Shown here in pieces: positions 15,150 through 24,318 of a DNA stretch of 45,877 nt. The stretch spans positions 1-45,877 of the forward strand of contig JBEIVB010000010.1 in the NCBI GenBank assembly GCA_040374085.1, given 5' to 3'. Numbering within the stretch: the stretch's first letter is position 1; each line of letters begins with the position of its first letter. A program made the position numbers and the translations under genes. The notes beneath the pieces were generated by a model. It saw only the letters and a program-made list of their open reading frames with translations, had not been told where the DNA came from and did no database searches. This stretch comes from JBEIVB01 sp040374085. GTDB lineage: Bacteria; Bacteroidota; Bacteroidia; UBA4408.

Positions 15150-17990
15150 ATGATACCTTATAGGCTTCGCCTCCATTTGCTTTGCCTGCTGCTTGCGGGC
15201 TGTTTTTCAACGCCGCTGTTTGCTCAGCGCGAATCCATTACCCTTTCCGGAACCCTCACCGACTCGATAACATCGGAAACCATTCCCGGCATTCTGGTGC
15301 GGGCCTTCTCTCCTCGCGATACCACCAAAGGAGCCACCACCGTATCCGATCCGTCCGGGAAATTTAGCCTATCGCTTACCCCGGGCTTTTACCTCATCCG
15401 CATCTCAGGATTATCGTTTGCCACCAAAACCTTGAGAGGCCGTTTTGTTCAAGACGAATCCCTCGGCAACATCCGTTTGGTGGGAAAAGAAACCCTATTG
15501 AAAGAAGTGGTGGTTAAAGAAACCCAAGTGCGGGCAGAACAGAAAGGCGATACAGTGCAATACCGGGCGGGCAGCTATAAAGTAAATACCCAGGCCAACG
15601 CAGAAGATCTCATTTCCAAAATGCCCGGAGTGGTGAGCGAAAACGGGGGAGTAAAGGTTAACGGAGAACAAATTCGTCAGGTGCTGTTGGATGGCAAGCC
15701 CTTTTTTGGAGAAGATCCGAACCTGGCCCTGCGTAACCTTCCGGCAGAAATGATCGACCGGGTTCAGGTCTTCGATAAAATGTCCGATCAAGCCCAATTC
15801 ACCCGCTTCGACGATGGAAACTCAAACAAAACCCTTAATATCATAACAAAACAGGGTAAAAATACCGGAACATTTGGTAAAGGCTCTGCCGGATATGGCG
15901 ATCAAGATCGATTTGCTTCCTCAATTACCTTAAACCGATTTGAAGGACAAAGGAGGTTTTCTTTCCTGGGATTGGCCAACAACACCAACGTACAAAACTT
16001 TTCGCAGCAAGATCTCTCCGGCGTTTTTGGACAGGGAAGCGGTATGGGAAGAATGGGTATGGGAATGGGCGGAGGCGGAGGAAGAGGTGGCAGCATGCCA
16101 ACGGGCAGTCCAAGCACATTTGGGCCTCCGACCGATCCTGCCGCCAACTTCATGGTAAGCAATCTAGGAGGTATTAACACCAGCCTTGCAGCAGGTGTAA
16201 ACTATTCCGATGCATGGGGCAAAAAACTTACCCTAACCGCATCTTACTTTGTAAACAACGTAGAAAACGAAAACAGCAATACGCTGGAAAGAATCTTTCG
16301 GGCGGGCAGCAGCAAACAGTTTCAATATGCCGAAAACAGCCAAGGCACCGGCAAAAGTCTGAACCACCGTGTCAACCTGCGTGTGGAGTGGAACATCGAC
16401 TCCCTAAACAGCATCATTTTTACCCCTAAGTTGTCGGTTCAAACTTCCCAAACAACCAATGCGGCAAATGGCTCGTATTACCTTGATCCTATTACCATTG
16501 TTGGAGGTCAGCAATCCAATACGGGATCTCGTTACCAAAGCCTAAATACCGGTGGGAACATAACTTGGCGTCACAGCTTCCGAAAAGTGGGGCGCACCAT
16601 CTCCATTGGCTATACCCATGACCACAACATCAGACCTGGAAATGGGAACGTTTCCAACGCCTCCAACTTTGGAACGGAAAATACTCAATTGATGCAAGAA
16701 TGGTCACAAGAAAACAACGGATATGTTATTTCCCCTACTTTAGTATATACCGAGCCTCAAGGCGCCAACGGTCAATGGATGGCCAACTACAGTCCCAGTT
16801 TCCGATACACGAAGAATCAGCGGTTGGTCGATGTTCCTGTAAACTCCGTATGGGCGGTGGATACAGCCCTCAGCAGCAGCTTTTTCAACAGCTATCAGGC
16901 TCAGCGCGGCGGGTTGGGTTATAGGTTTAACCGCAACAAGTTGATGACCATGGTGGGTACCGATTGGCAGATGGCCATACTAAATGGTCAGGCAACGTTT
17001 CCAAATTCCGTTCTGATAGAGCGATCTTTTTACAATTGGATGCCGTACGCGATTTTCAATTATAAGGTAAACGGTGGAACCAATCTTAGGGTGGTCTTGC
17101 GCACCACAACAAATCCGCCCTCGGTTACCCAGATGCAGAGCGTTGTAAACACCTCGAACCCCTTACTTTGGAGTACAGGAAACCCTTCTTTACTTCAGGA
17201 GTTCGCCCAAATAGGGGTTATCCGTTACGGAGCAACCAATCCCCAATCCGGGAAAGGTCTTTTCCTATTCGCATTCCTCAACCTAACCCGAAATTACATT
17301 GGCAGCGCCACCTATTCGGGTGGAAGAACAATTGAAGGAATAGAGCTTCCAAGAGGCGCCCAGCTCACCAGGCCGGAAAATCTCAATGGATATTACATCT
17401 TTCGATCCATGGCCACTTTCTCCTGGCCACTACCTGTAATAAAATGCAACCTAAATCTGGGTGCATCTTACAACCAAACCCGCACTCCTTCTAAGGTAAA
17501 CGATGTGCTGAACCTTGCCACCAACCGAGGATGGGGAACTACCATCACGCTCACCAGCAACATCAGCGATGCAGTAGATTTTACATTTACAACAAACCCC
17601 TCTTGGAATCAAACCCAAAACTCCATTCAGTCTACATTAAACAACGCATACTTTATGCAGCTTTCAAACGGGAAAGCTACCGTTACCTTACGCAAACGTT
17701 TGGTCCTCAACATCAACGCTACGCATACCTGGTACCGCAACCTCCCTACTGCACTAGCCCCGAACGTGCTGTTGCTTGGTGCATACATCGGTTGGCAGTT
17801 CTTACCCAGCCGAAATTTGGAAGTAAAAATTCAAGGATTTGATTTGCTCAATCAAAACAACAGTTTCAACCGAACGGTTACAGAAACATTTGTGGACGAC
17901 AATCGTACGCTCGTGCTCAAGCGTTACATGCTTTTAGTTGTAACCTACAACCTCAGACCGGGTCAGAAAAAGCCACCTCAAGCACCGTAA
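15150..17990 (+). CDS. Outer-membrane beta-barrel protein, TonB-dependent receptor-like
   Basis: A 946-residue outer-membrane protein. A signal peptide (MIPYRLRLHLLCLLLAGCFSTPLFAQ) precedes a carboxypeptidase-regulatory-like beta sandwich (about 30-110; LSGTLTDSITSETIPGILV), a plug-like region (NAEDLISKMPGVV, VLLDGKPFFGEDPNLALRNLPAEMIDRVQVFD) and a long beta barrel of the outer-membrane beta-barrel type 3 family (OMP_b-brl_3). A Met/Gly-rich stretch is encoded at about 16042-16110. The TTG at 15141 is rejected in favour of the ATG at 15150. LAGC resembles a lipobox, but hydrophobic residues and a standard Ala-x-Ala-like site follow. Its substrate is unknown. The 3' end overlaps the convergent NUDIX gene by 13 bp. 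Confidence 0.88.
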   Translation: MIPYRLRLHLLCLLLAGCFSTPLFAQRESITLSGTLTDSITSETIPGILVRAFSPRDTTKGATTVSDPSGKFSLSLTPGFYLIRISGLSFATKTLRGRFVQDESLGNIRLVGKETLLKEVVVKETQVRAEQKGDTVQYRAGSYKVNTQANAEDLISKMPGVVSENGGVKVNGEQIRQVLLDGKPFFGEDPNLALRNLPAEMIDRVQVFDKMSDQAQFTRFDDGNSNKTLNIITKQGKNTGTFGKGSAGYGDQDRFASSITLNRFEGQRRFSFLGLANNTNVQNFSQQDLSGVFGQGSGMGRMGMGMGGGGGRGGSMPTGSPSTFGPPTDPAANFMVSNLGGINTSLAAGVNYSDAWGKKLTLTASYFVNNVENENSNTLERIFRAGSSKQFQYAENSQGTGKSLNHRVNLRVEWNIDSLNSIIFTPKLSVQTSQTTNAANGSYYLDPITIVGGQQSNTGSRYQSLNTGGNITWRHSFRKVGRTISIGYTHDHNIRPGNGNVSNASNFGTENTQLMQEWSQENNGYVISPTLVYTEPQGANGQWMANYSPSFRYTKNQRLVDVPVNSVWAVDTALSSSFFNSYQAQRGGLGYRFNRNKLMTMVGTDWQMAILNGQATFPNSVLIERSFYNWMPYAIFNYKVNGGTNLRVVLRTTTNPPSVTQMQSVVNTSNPLLWSTGNPSLLQEFAQIGVIRYGATNPQSGKGLFLFAFLNLTRNYIGSATYSGGRTIEGIELPRGAQLTRPENLNGYYIFRSMATFSWPLPVIKCNLNLGASYNQTRTPSKVNDVLNLATNRGWGTTITLTSNISDAVDFTFTTNPSWNQTQNSIQSTLNNAYFMQLSNGKATVTLRKRLVLNINATHTWYRNLPTALAPNVLLLGAYIGWQFLPSRNLEVKIQGFDLLNQNNSFNRTVTETFVDDNRTLVLKRYMLLVVTYNLRPGQKKPPQAP

Positions 17991-18595
17991 GCTTCGAACA
18001 CCTCTTTTATGGTGGGATAGGAAAGGCCTACATAATCTTCCCACTGATCGGGGGCAATCCACCGAGCATCTTCAATATGTTCTTCGAGTTGAGGTGTAGG
18101 CAGGGCTAATGCATCCGTGCACTGAATGAGATACCAATGAGAAGCCTTGAGCAATTCCTTTCCGTGATGTTCATACACATGGTAGGTGGTGCAGAGTTTA
18201 CGCACCATCGTAAGGTCATATAAACCACATTCCTCCGCAACCTCGCGCAAAGCGGTTTCCTCCAGCGTTTCGCCTTTTTCCACTTTACCTTTAGGCAAGT
18301 CCCAATGCCCAAGGCGATGAATAAAAAGTGCTTTACCCTCTGGATTCAAAACCAAACCGCCACCTGCATGCAACACCTCGAAAGAAGCTTCCAATACATC
18401 CTGTAGAAGTTGGGGGGTGTTTGTCCAAAGCGCAGCGCCTTCCAAACTGGAGACGTGGGTAAGCGTGTTTCGAACAAATTGCAGATCGGCTGGAGCATAC
18501 AGCTCAACCACCAGCCAATTCGTGGGAAATTGGTCTAGATGCGGTTCTCCTTCCAGCAACAAAAGGGGCTTTTCGTTGAAAAAAAGGGTAGCCAT
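17978..18595 (-). CDS. NUDIX hydrolase
   Basis: A 205-residue protein with a complete Nudix box at residues 103-125: G-x5-E-x7-REVAEECGL in GKVEKGET...LREVAEECGL, which binds Mg2+ and the diphosphate of a nucleoside-diphosphate-type substrate. An N-terminal extension of about 75 residues, without a recognisable motif, precedes the Nudix fold. The ATG at 18595 is chosen over an in-frame TTG at 18604, because the TTG lies inside the TACCTTTG promoter box. Divergent from pyrE, a pairing I recall as frequent in Bacteroidota; the substrate could be a nucleotide pool contaminant, but this is inference. Confidence 0.9.
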   Translation of the reverse strand: MATLFFNEKPLLLLEGEPHLDQFPTNWLVVELYAPADLQFVRNTLTHVSSLEGAALWTNTPQLLQDVLEASFEVLHAGGGLVLNPEGKALFIHRLGHWDLPKGKVEKGETLEETALREVAEECGLYDLTMVRKLCTTYHVYEHHGKELLKASHWYLIQCTDALALPTPQLEEHIEDARWIAPDQWEDYVGLSYPTIKEVFEAYGA

Positions 18596-18601
18596 TGTGC
18601 T

Positions 18602-18609
18602 CAAAGGTA
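18602..18609 (-). promoter_or_regulatory. -7 promoter box of the NUDIX gene (TACCTTTG)
   Basis: Exact TAnnTTTG match on the minus strand, 6 nt before the ATG at 18595. It is the mirror image of the pyrE box at 18654-18661. Confidence 0.55.
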
Positions 18610-18653
18610 CATGAAAATGATGTGGGGCATGGGATAAGCCCCAACTTCATGCG

Positions 18654-18661
18654 TACCTTTG
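18654..18661 (+). promoter_or_regulatory. -7 promoter box of pyrE (TACCTTTG)
   Basis: Exact TAnnTTTG match, 4 nt before the pyrE ATG at 18666. The transcript would begin at or beside the start codon. Confidence 0.6.
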
Positions 18662-18665
18662 AAAC

Positions 18666-19313
18666 ATGAGCACAATGCGTGAACAAGCAGAAACAATTGC
18701 CCTGGGCTTATTGCAATGTGGGGCCGTTCGCTGGATGCAGACCAAACCCTTCGTTTGGGCATCCGGATGGAACTCACCCATCTATTGCGACAACCGCATT
18801 GCACTGTCCATTCCGAAATTCCGGAAAGAAGTAACCAAGGCAATTGCCGACAGCATCCGAAATCATTACCCGAAAGCAACTGGAATTGCAGCGGTTGCCA
18901 CCGGAGCCATTGCACAAGGCGCCCTTGTAGCCGATGCACTGGAATTACCCCTGGTGTATGTGAGACCCGCACCGAAAGCTCATGGCCTGGGAAACCAGAT
19001 CGAAGGCCTATTGAATACCAATCTTCAATGGGTCATGCTGGAGGACCTTATTTCTACCGGGGGAAGCAGTCTCCATGCACTTGATGCCATGCGAGCTGCA
19101 GGTGCTGATGTGCTCGGTATGACCGCTATTTTCACCTATGGATTTCCGCAGGCTAAACAAGCTTTTGAACAACACGAGTGTACATTAAACACTTTGCTCG
19201 ATTACCCTACATTGTTAAGTGTAGCTCAAAAAAAAGGACTCCTGCCCGAACACATGATGCCTTCCCTTCAGCGTTGGAGAGAAAATCCGGCCGGGTGGAC
19301 ATTTTCATCATGA
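18666..19313 (+). CDS. pyrE: Orotate phosphoribosyltransferase
   Basis: A 215-residue PyrE that converts orotate and PRPP to orotidine 5'-phosphate in pyrimidine synthesis. The PRPP-binding motif is VMLEDLISTGGSS (residues 123-135), and YVRPAPKAHGLGNQIEG holds the catalytic flexible loop with its Lys and His. YCDNRIALSIPKFR is the orotate-side block typical of this family. A second ATG four codons in is possible, but the promoter box spacing fits 18666. It leads an operon with the SRPBCC gene (7 bp downstream) and mutS. Confidence 0.95.
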   Translation: MSTMREQAETIALGLLQCGAVRWMQTKPFVWASGWNSPIYCDNRIALSIPKFRKEVTKAIADSIRNHYPKATGIAAVATGAIAQGALVADALELPLVYVRPAPKAHGLGNQIEGLLNTNLQWVMLEDLISTGGSSLHALDAMRAAGADVLGMTAIFTYGFPQAKQAFEQHECTLNTLLDYPTLLSVAQKKGLLPEHMMPSLQRWRENPAGWTFSS

Positions 19314-19320
19314 ACAACTT

Positions 19321-19722
19321 ATGCTGACCCTTACCAATACCTCGCCAAACATTGCAAAACCGGCAGAAGCCGTGTTTGAAAAAATAAGCCGTTTTTCCAA
19401 CTTCCAGGGATTGATGCCCGAGCAGGTGGAACGCTTCGAAGCTACAGACGATACCTGCATTCTGGGAGTGAAAGGGCTTCCTCCTCTCCACCTGAAAATG
19501 GCAGAGCGCACAGCTCCTGAAAAAGTTCTGGTAACCACCGAAGGAAAAAATCCGGTGGCATTTGAACTGCTGGTCGAGGTTCAGGTTGTAGATGCTTCCA
19601 ACAGCACCATAACCTTTACCTTTTCGAGCGACCTAAATCCGATGATGAAAATGATGTTGGAGAAACCCCTGAGCTACCTCGTGAAGCAAATGGCGGAACG
19701 CGCTCCGTCCCTGTTCGTTTAA
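19321..19722 (+). CDS. SRPBCC family protein
   Basis: A 133-residue protein with the pattern of a START/Bet v 1-like (SRPBCC) ligand-binding fold: an N-terminal strand, then IAKPAEAVFEKISRFSNFQGLMP as the first helix pair, alternating strands in the middle, and a long C-terminal helix from about 108. The ligand is unknown. It lies 7 bp after pyrE and 23 bp before mutS, a gene pairing with pyrE that I recall from other Bacteroidota. Confidence 0.8.
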   Translation: MLTLTNTSPNIAKPAEAVFEKISRFSNFQGLMPEQVERFEATDDTCILGVKGLPPLHLKMAERTAPEKVLVTTEGKNPVAFELLVEVQVVDASNSTITFTFSSDLNPMMKMMLEKPLSYLVKQMAERAPSLFV

Positions 19723-19745
19723 CCGCCTCGTCTGCAAACCTCGGA

Positions 19746-22394
19746 ATGGGAAAGAAGAGTGCGGCATCATCATCTAATGAGACTCCTTTGATGCGTCAAT
19801 ACAACAGCATCAAAGCGCGTTATCCAGATGCTTTGTTGTTGTTTCGTGTGGGAGATTTCTACGAAACCTTTGGAGAGGACGCCATTAAAGCTGCCGGAAT
19901 TTTAGGCATTACCCTTACCAAGCGCAACAACGGTGCAGCGGGCGCATTAGAGCTGGCGGGTTTCCCTCATCATGCACTCGATACGTATTTGCCTCGTTTG
20001 GTAAGAGCCGGAAATCGTGTGGCCATTTGCGATCAATTGGAAGACCCTAAACTTACCAAGACCATCGTAAAACGGGGAGTCACCGAACTGGTAACCCCCG
20101 GTGTTTCGTACAACGAAAAAACAATAGATCAACGGCACAACAATTTTCTTTCTGCAATTGCCATTGAACAAAACCCAAACCGAAACTCGGATCAGCTGGA
20201 AGGAGGTGTGGCATTTTTGGACGTAAGCACTGGAGAGTTCTTTTTGGCTCAGGGGAAATGGCCCTATTTGCAAAAACTACTTCAGAGTTTTAGCCCAACC
20301 GAAATCCTTTACAATAAACAACAGAAGAATTTCATTTCAGAACTGCTCGAATCCGATACCTATCGATTTGGCATAGACGATTGGGCTTTCCAAGGCGATT
20401 ACGGACGAGACTTGTTGCTCAATCACTTCGGAGTTTCATCACTCAAAGGATATGGAGTCGAAGATTTAGATTGGGCCGTTAGAGCGGGCGGCGTGGCGCT
20501 GCACTACCTCAAAGAGACTGCTCATGACAAAGTAGACCACCTGCGAACTCTGGCTCGGATAGAGCCCGACCAATACGTGTGGCTGGACCGATTTACCATT
20601 CGAAATCTGGAACTGTTTTCCTCACCAAACGAAAAGGCTACAACCCTGCTGGATGTGCTGGATCACACCGTATCGCCCATGGGTGCGAGGTTGTTGCGAC
20701 GTTGGATTGCGTTTCCATTAAAAGATCGGGTTGCCATAGAAGATCGCCTTTGGTGGGTTGATTGGCTCATGCGCCAAGAAACCCTGGGAAGTTCGCTTAG
20801 GGCAGCGTTGAAACAAACGGGCGACCTCGAAAGGCTGATTTCCAAAGTGGCCGTTGCCCGGGTAACCCCCAGAGACTTGGGGCATCTCAGAAGTGCACTT
20901 CAGCAGGTTCAGCACATACAAACCTCTTTTGCAGAAGGAAAAGAACACACGCAGGTGCAGCGATTCTGCGAGCAACTGAACCCTTGTCCATCCCTTTTGC
21001 ACAAACTGGAAACGAACCTGCAGAGCGAGTTGCCTTTACTGGTGAATAAGGGCGGGGTTATGGCCGATGGGGTGGATGCAGAGCTCGATGAATTAAGGAG
21101 AATCACCACCAAAGGAAAAGATTACCTGCTTGAAATTCAGCAGAGAGAAAGCGAAGCCACCGGAATTCCATCACTTAGAATTTCCTTCAATCACGTTTTT
21201 GGATACTACCTGGAAGTTACCAATACCCACAAAAACAAGGTGCCCCAGAATTGGATCCGTAAGCAAACTCTGGCCAATGCAGAGCGGTATGTAACAGAGG
21301 AGTTAAAAATATATGAAGAACGTATTTTAAATTCTCAGGATAAAATTCAATCCATTGAACAAGCGCTTTTTCAGCAACTTGTTTCGGAAGTGGCAGATTC
21401 GCTTGTGCCCATACAACACAATGCTACCTTACTGGCTAAGCTGGATGTTTTTCTCTCTTTCGGATACAACGCGGTGCAGTACGGTTATACAAAACCGCTG
21501 TTGGCAGAGCACAAAAAAGTAATCATTCAAAACGGCAGACATCCGGTTATTGAACGTCAACTGCCCGTGGGAATGGAATATGTTGCCAACGACGTTTTTT
21601 TAGACCCGGACATGCAACAGATTATGATGATTACCGGCCCCAACATGTCGGGAAAATCAGCACTCTTGAGGCAAACGGCTTTGATTGTGCTCATGGCTCA
21701 ATGCGGCAGTTTTGTGCCCGCTCAGCATGCAGAGATTGGATTGGTTGACAAGATATTTACCCGCGTTGGCGCAAGCGACAACATCTCATCCGGAGAAAGT
21801 ACCTTCATGGTAGAGATGAACGAAACCGCCAGCATCCTCAACAATGTATCCGACCGTAGTCTAATTTTATTAGATGAAATTGGTAGGGGAACCTCGACCT
21901 ACGATGGAATTTCCATTGCATGGGCCATAGCAGAATACCTCCATGAACACCCATCTGCGCGAGCAAAAACATTGTTTGCCACACACTATCATGAGCTGAA
22001 CGAGATGGCGAAACAATTCTCACGCATTCAAAACTATTCGGTATCGGTTCAGGAAAGCGGGAAGAAGGTATTGTTCCTAAGGAAGCTTGTGAAGGGCGGA
22101 AGTCAACACAGCTTTGGCATTCAGGTAGCGCGTATGGCCGGCATGCCGGCGAAGTTGCTGAAGAGGGCCGAATTGCTGCTGCAAGAATTGGAAACAACTC
22201 ACAGAAAACAACAACCGCAAAGCATGCCAAAGAAAACATCCCCAACTGAAGATTGGCAGTTGAGCATTTTTCAATTGGATGATCCCTTGCTGGAACAAGT
22301 GAGAGAGGCTTTACTGAAGGTTAATCTCAACGAGCTCACTCCGGTTGAAGCCATGCTCAAATTGAACGAGATACAAAAGATGCTGAAGGGCTAA
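19746..22394 (+). CDS. mutS: DNA mismatch repair protein MutS
   Basis: An 882-residue MutS, full length. The N-terminal mismatch-recognition domain has the F-x-E wedge at Phe38-Tyr39-Glu40 in GDFYETFGED. The connector, lever and clamp domains follow, with SLRISFNHVFGYYLEV in the core. The ATPase domain has Walker A GPNMSGKS (631-638), the ASDNISSGESTFMVEM signature and Walker B LLDEIGRGTSTYDG. The C-terminal region ends with a helix-rich tail (LNELTPVEAMLKLNEI) that normally mediates dimer or tetramer formation. Its stop overlaps the end of the convergent polyprenyl synthase gene by 4 bp. Confidence 0.97.
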   Translation: MGKKSAASSSNETPLMRQYNSIKARYPDALLLFRVGDFYETFGEDAIKAAGILGITLTKRNNGAAGALELAGFPHHALDTYLPRLVRAGNRVAICDQLEDPKLTKTIVKRGVTELVTPGVSYNEKTIDQRHNNFLSAIAIEQNPNRNSDQLEGGVAFLDVSTGEFFLAQGKWPYLQKLLQSFSPTEILYNKQQKNFISELLESDTYRFGIDDWAFQGDYGRDLLLNHFGVSSLKGYGVEDLDWAVRAGGVALHYLKETAHDKVDHLRTLARIEPDQYVWLDRFTIRNLELFSSPNEKATTLLDVLDHTVSPMGARLLRRWIAFPLKDRVAIEDRLWWVDWLMRQETLGSSLRAALKQTGDLERLISKVAVARVTPRDLGHLRSALQQVQHIQTSFAEGKEHTQVQRFCEQLNPCPSLLHKLETNLQSELPLLVNKGGVMADGVDAELDELRRITTKGKDYLLEIQQRESEATGIPSLRISFNHVFGYYLEVTNTHKNKVPQNWIRKQTLANAERYVTEELKIYEERILNSQDKIQSIEQALFQQLVSEVADSLVPIQHNATLLAKLDVFLSFGYNAVQYGYTKPLLAEHKKVIIQNGRHPVIERQLPVGMEYVANDVFLDPDMQQIMMITGPNMSGKSALLRQTALIVLMAQCGSFVPAQHAEIGLVDKIFTRVGASDNISSGESTFMVEMNETASILNNVSDRSLILLDEIGRGTSTYDGISIAWAIAEYLHEHPSARAKTLFATHYHELNEMAKQFSRIQNYSVSVQESGKKVLFLRKLVKGGSQHSFGIQVARMAGMPAKLLKRAELLLQELETTHRKQQPQSMPKKTSPTEDWQLSIFQLDDPLLEQVREALLKVNLNELTPVEAMLKLNEIQKMLKG

Positions 22395-23371
22395 CGCTTG
22401 CGCACCATCAACAATCCAGCAAGGTCCTCAAGTGGTTTTCTGACTGTTTCCGCCACCGGTATGCTGTGCAGGCGCTCCAGTGCTTTTGCAGAGAAGGCTT
22501 CTATCTGGCGCTGCGTGAGCTCACGAATGTTTAAAAAATCGAAAATGGCACGAACCGCCTCAACCTTTGCATGTCCATCACTGGGCTGTTCGGAAAACCA
22601 ATGCTCAAGCTCTTCCTTTTGATATCGGTTGGCAATTTCAAGTGCTTTTAATATAAGAAAGGTCTTTTTGTTTGAAAGGATGTCTCCGCCAACTTGTTTT
22701 CCGAAGGTTTCAGGGTCTCCATAAACATCCAGCAAATCGTCTTGCAACTGAAATGCAATGCCCAAGTACTTTCCAAAATCATACAATGCACGGGCATCTT
22801 CCTTGGCGGCTCCGGCAATAAGAGCTCCCATCTGAAGACTGCACCCCAACAGCACCGCTGTTTTCAACCCTATCATGTGCAGGTACTCCGCAATGGAAAC
22901 CTGCCCGCGTTGTTCAAAGTTCATGTCGAGCTGCTGGCCCTCGCAAACCTCAATAGCCGTCTTGCTAAACAGCTCCAACACAGGAGGCATTACCTCCGGA
23001 GGCAATTGAAACAACACCTGGTAGGCTTGAACCAACATGGCATCGCCGGAGAGGATGGCAATGTTGGCATTCCATTTCTCATGAACGGTTGGCTGAGCAC
23101 GGCGCAAAGGTGCATTGTCCATGATGTCGTCGTGCATCAAGGTAAAGTTGTGAAATACCTCTACCGCAACGGCTGCAGGAAGCGCTTTACGGGGGTCGGC
23201 ATCGAAAAGCGATGCCCCCATCAAAGCGAGCTGAGGCCTTAGGCGCTTACCTCCCAAGTCGAGAATGTAGCGAATGGGATCATAAAGTTCGCGCGGCCGC
23301 GCATCTTTATGACTGGCTTGAAAAGATGCAATGGCCTCCTCCACCATTTGCGAAATACCAACTTCGCTCAT
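22391..23371 (-). CDS. Polyprenyl (trans-isoprenyl diphosphate) synthase
   Basis: A 326-residue trans-prenyltransferase that condenses isopentenyl diphosphate onto allylic diphosphates. GGKRLRPQL is the IPP/diphosphate-binding block, DDIMD (81-85) the first Asp-rich motif and DDLLD (211-215) the second. Chain length (geranylgeranyl versus longer, for menaquinone side chains) is not certain from the residues before the first motif. The ATG at 23371 shares its A with the stop codon of the epimerase gene (TGATG); a TTG one codon earlier is rejected. It is the last gene of rfbA-epimerase-prenyl synthase. Confidence 0.92.
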   Translation of the reverse strand: MSEVGISQMVEEAIASFQASHKDARPRELYDPIRYILDLGGKRLRPQLALMGASLFDADPRKALPAAVAVEVFHNFTLMHDDIMDNAPLRRAQPTVHEKWNANIAILSGDAMLVQAYQVLFQLPPEVMPPVLELFSKTAIEVCEGQQLDMNFEQRGQVSIAEYLHMIGLKTAVLLGCSLQMGALIAGAAKEDARALYDFGKYLGIAFQLQDDLLDVYGDPETFGKQVGGDILSNKKTFLILKALEIANRYQKEELEHWFSEQPSDGHAKVEAVRAIFDFLNIRELTQRQIEAFSAKALERLHSIPVAETVRKPLEDLAGLLMVRKR

Positions 23372-24306
23372 CAATGAATGCGATGGTGGTTCTCAATAAC
23401 TCTACTCAAGCCTTCTTCAAGCGGCAACAAAGGACGATTCAACAACGTTTTCATTTTAGCAGTATCCGGCTGTCGACGCGTCATATCCCCTTCTTTCAAT
23501 GCCGGCAGAAACTGTATGGCCGACTTGGAATTGGTAAGTTTGATAATGGTCTCCGCAAGTTTCAATACCGGAACTTCGTCCGATCCACCGATGTTAACCA
23601 CATCATTTACAAACATTTGCTTATAAAACGCAGTAGTAGTGGCCTCAATGTTGTCGTCAATGTAACAAAAAGTTCGCGTTTGAGACCCATCGCCGAAAAT
23701 GGTAATGGGATCTCCGTTCAAAGCTGAGAATATAAATTTAGACACCACAAAATCGCGGCTCTGCTTTGGACCATAGGTATTGAAAAAACGGAAAATGGTA
23801 TAACTCAGATCGTATTCCTGAAGGTAACTTTTGAGAAAAGCCTCGCCCACATTTTTCACAATGGCGTATGGTAACCGAGAGTTAAGGGGAGTGGTGTGTT
23901 CGTTCTGAGGAAACTCCACCGGCTCACCGTATACCTCAGAAGAGGAGGAAAAGAAAACCCGTTGAACACCCGTATTCTTACTTAGCATCAAAACGTTCCG
24001 AATTCCGGTAATGTCTTCCAATACGTCTACCGGCCGCTGAAGTGTGCGCAGAACGCCCACCAAGGCAGCATAGTGAAAAACATAATCGAAACGAAAAGCA
24101 TAGAATATACTCGAAATATCATCGAAACGGTTCACATCTGCTTTAATAAAGCGAATGTTGTTATGAACGCTCGTAGGTATCTTGGAAGGATGCCCAGTTG
24201 CAAAGTTGTCTACCAAGACCAATTGATGGTCGGGGTTCTCGGCAAGTTTTTCGGCCAAACAGCTGGGAATAAACCCGGCTCCACCGGTAACCAGAATGTT
24301 AATCAT
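23371..24306 (-). CDS. NAD-dependent sugar-nucleotide epimerase/dehydratase (extended SDR)
   Basis: A 311-residue extended short-chain dehydrogenase. TGGAGFIP (7-14) is the NAD-binding G-x-x-G-x-x motif (the last Gly of the usual motif is replaced), SSSSEVYG (120-127) gives the catalytic Ser, and Tyr147-x3-Lys151 is the catalytic pair. FGDGSQTRTFCYIDDN is the C-terminal substrate-binding pattern of UDP-glucose 4-epimerase, UDP-glucuronate decarboxylase and dTDP-glucose dehydratase relatives, so the exact reaction is open. It lies 12 bp after rfbA, which suggests nucleotide-sugar supply for surface polysaccharide. Confidence 0.88.
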   Translation of the reverse strand: MINILVTGGAGFIPSCLAEKLAENPDHQLVLVDNFATGHPSKIPTSVHNNIRFIKADVNRFDDISSIFYAFRFDYVFHYAALVGVLRTLQRPVDVLEDITGIRNVLMLSKNTGVQRVFFSSSSEVYGEPVEFPQNEHTTPLNSRLPYAIVKNVGEAFLKSYLQEYDLSYTIFRFFNTYGPKQSRDFVVSKFIFSALNGDPITIFGDGSQTRTFCYIDDNIEATTTAFYKQMFVNDVVNIGGSDEVPVLKLAETIIKLTNSKSAIQFLPALKEGDMTRRQPDTAKMKTLLNRPLLPLEEGLSRVIENHHRIH

Positions 24307-24318
24307 AATGCAGAAGTG

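Larger units (their letters stand above)
18593..18677. repeat. Imperfect 85-bp palindrome spanning the NUDIX/pyrE divergent promoter
   Basis: Four paired inverted blocks nest around a centre near 18633: CATTGTGCTC (18593-18602) with GAGCACAATG (18668-18677), CAAAGGTA (18602-18609) with TACCTTTG (18654-18661), CATGAA (18610-18615) with TTCATG (18646-18651), and TGGGGC (18623-18628) with GCCCCA (18638-18643). It covers both start codons and both -7 boxes. Confidence 0.75.

Noticed and set aside
15150..15230. LAGC in the barrel protein's signal peptide as a lipobox
   Set aside because: The hydrophobic signal continues past the Cys to a standard cleavage pattern before QRES, and barrel proteins of this type are not normally lipoproteins.
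17978..22394. Convergent gene ends overlapping by 13 bp (barrel/NUDIX) and 4 bp (mutS/prenyl synthase) as signs of frameshift or truncation
   Set aside because: All four proteins end at the normal position for their families, so these are ordinary tail-to-tail overlaps in a compact genome.
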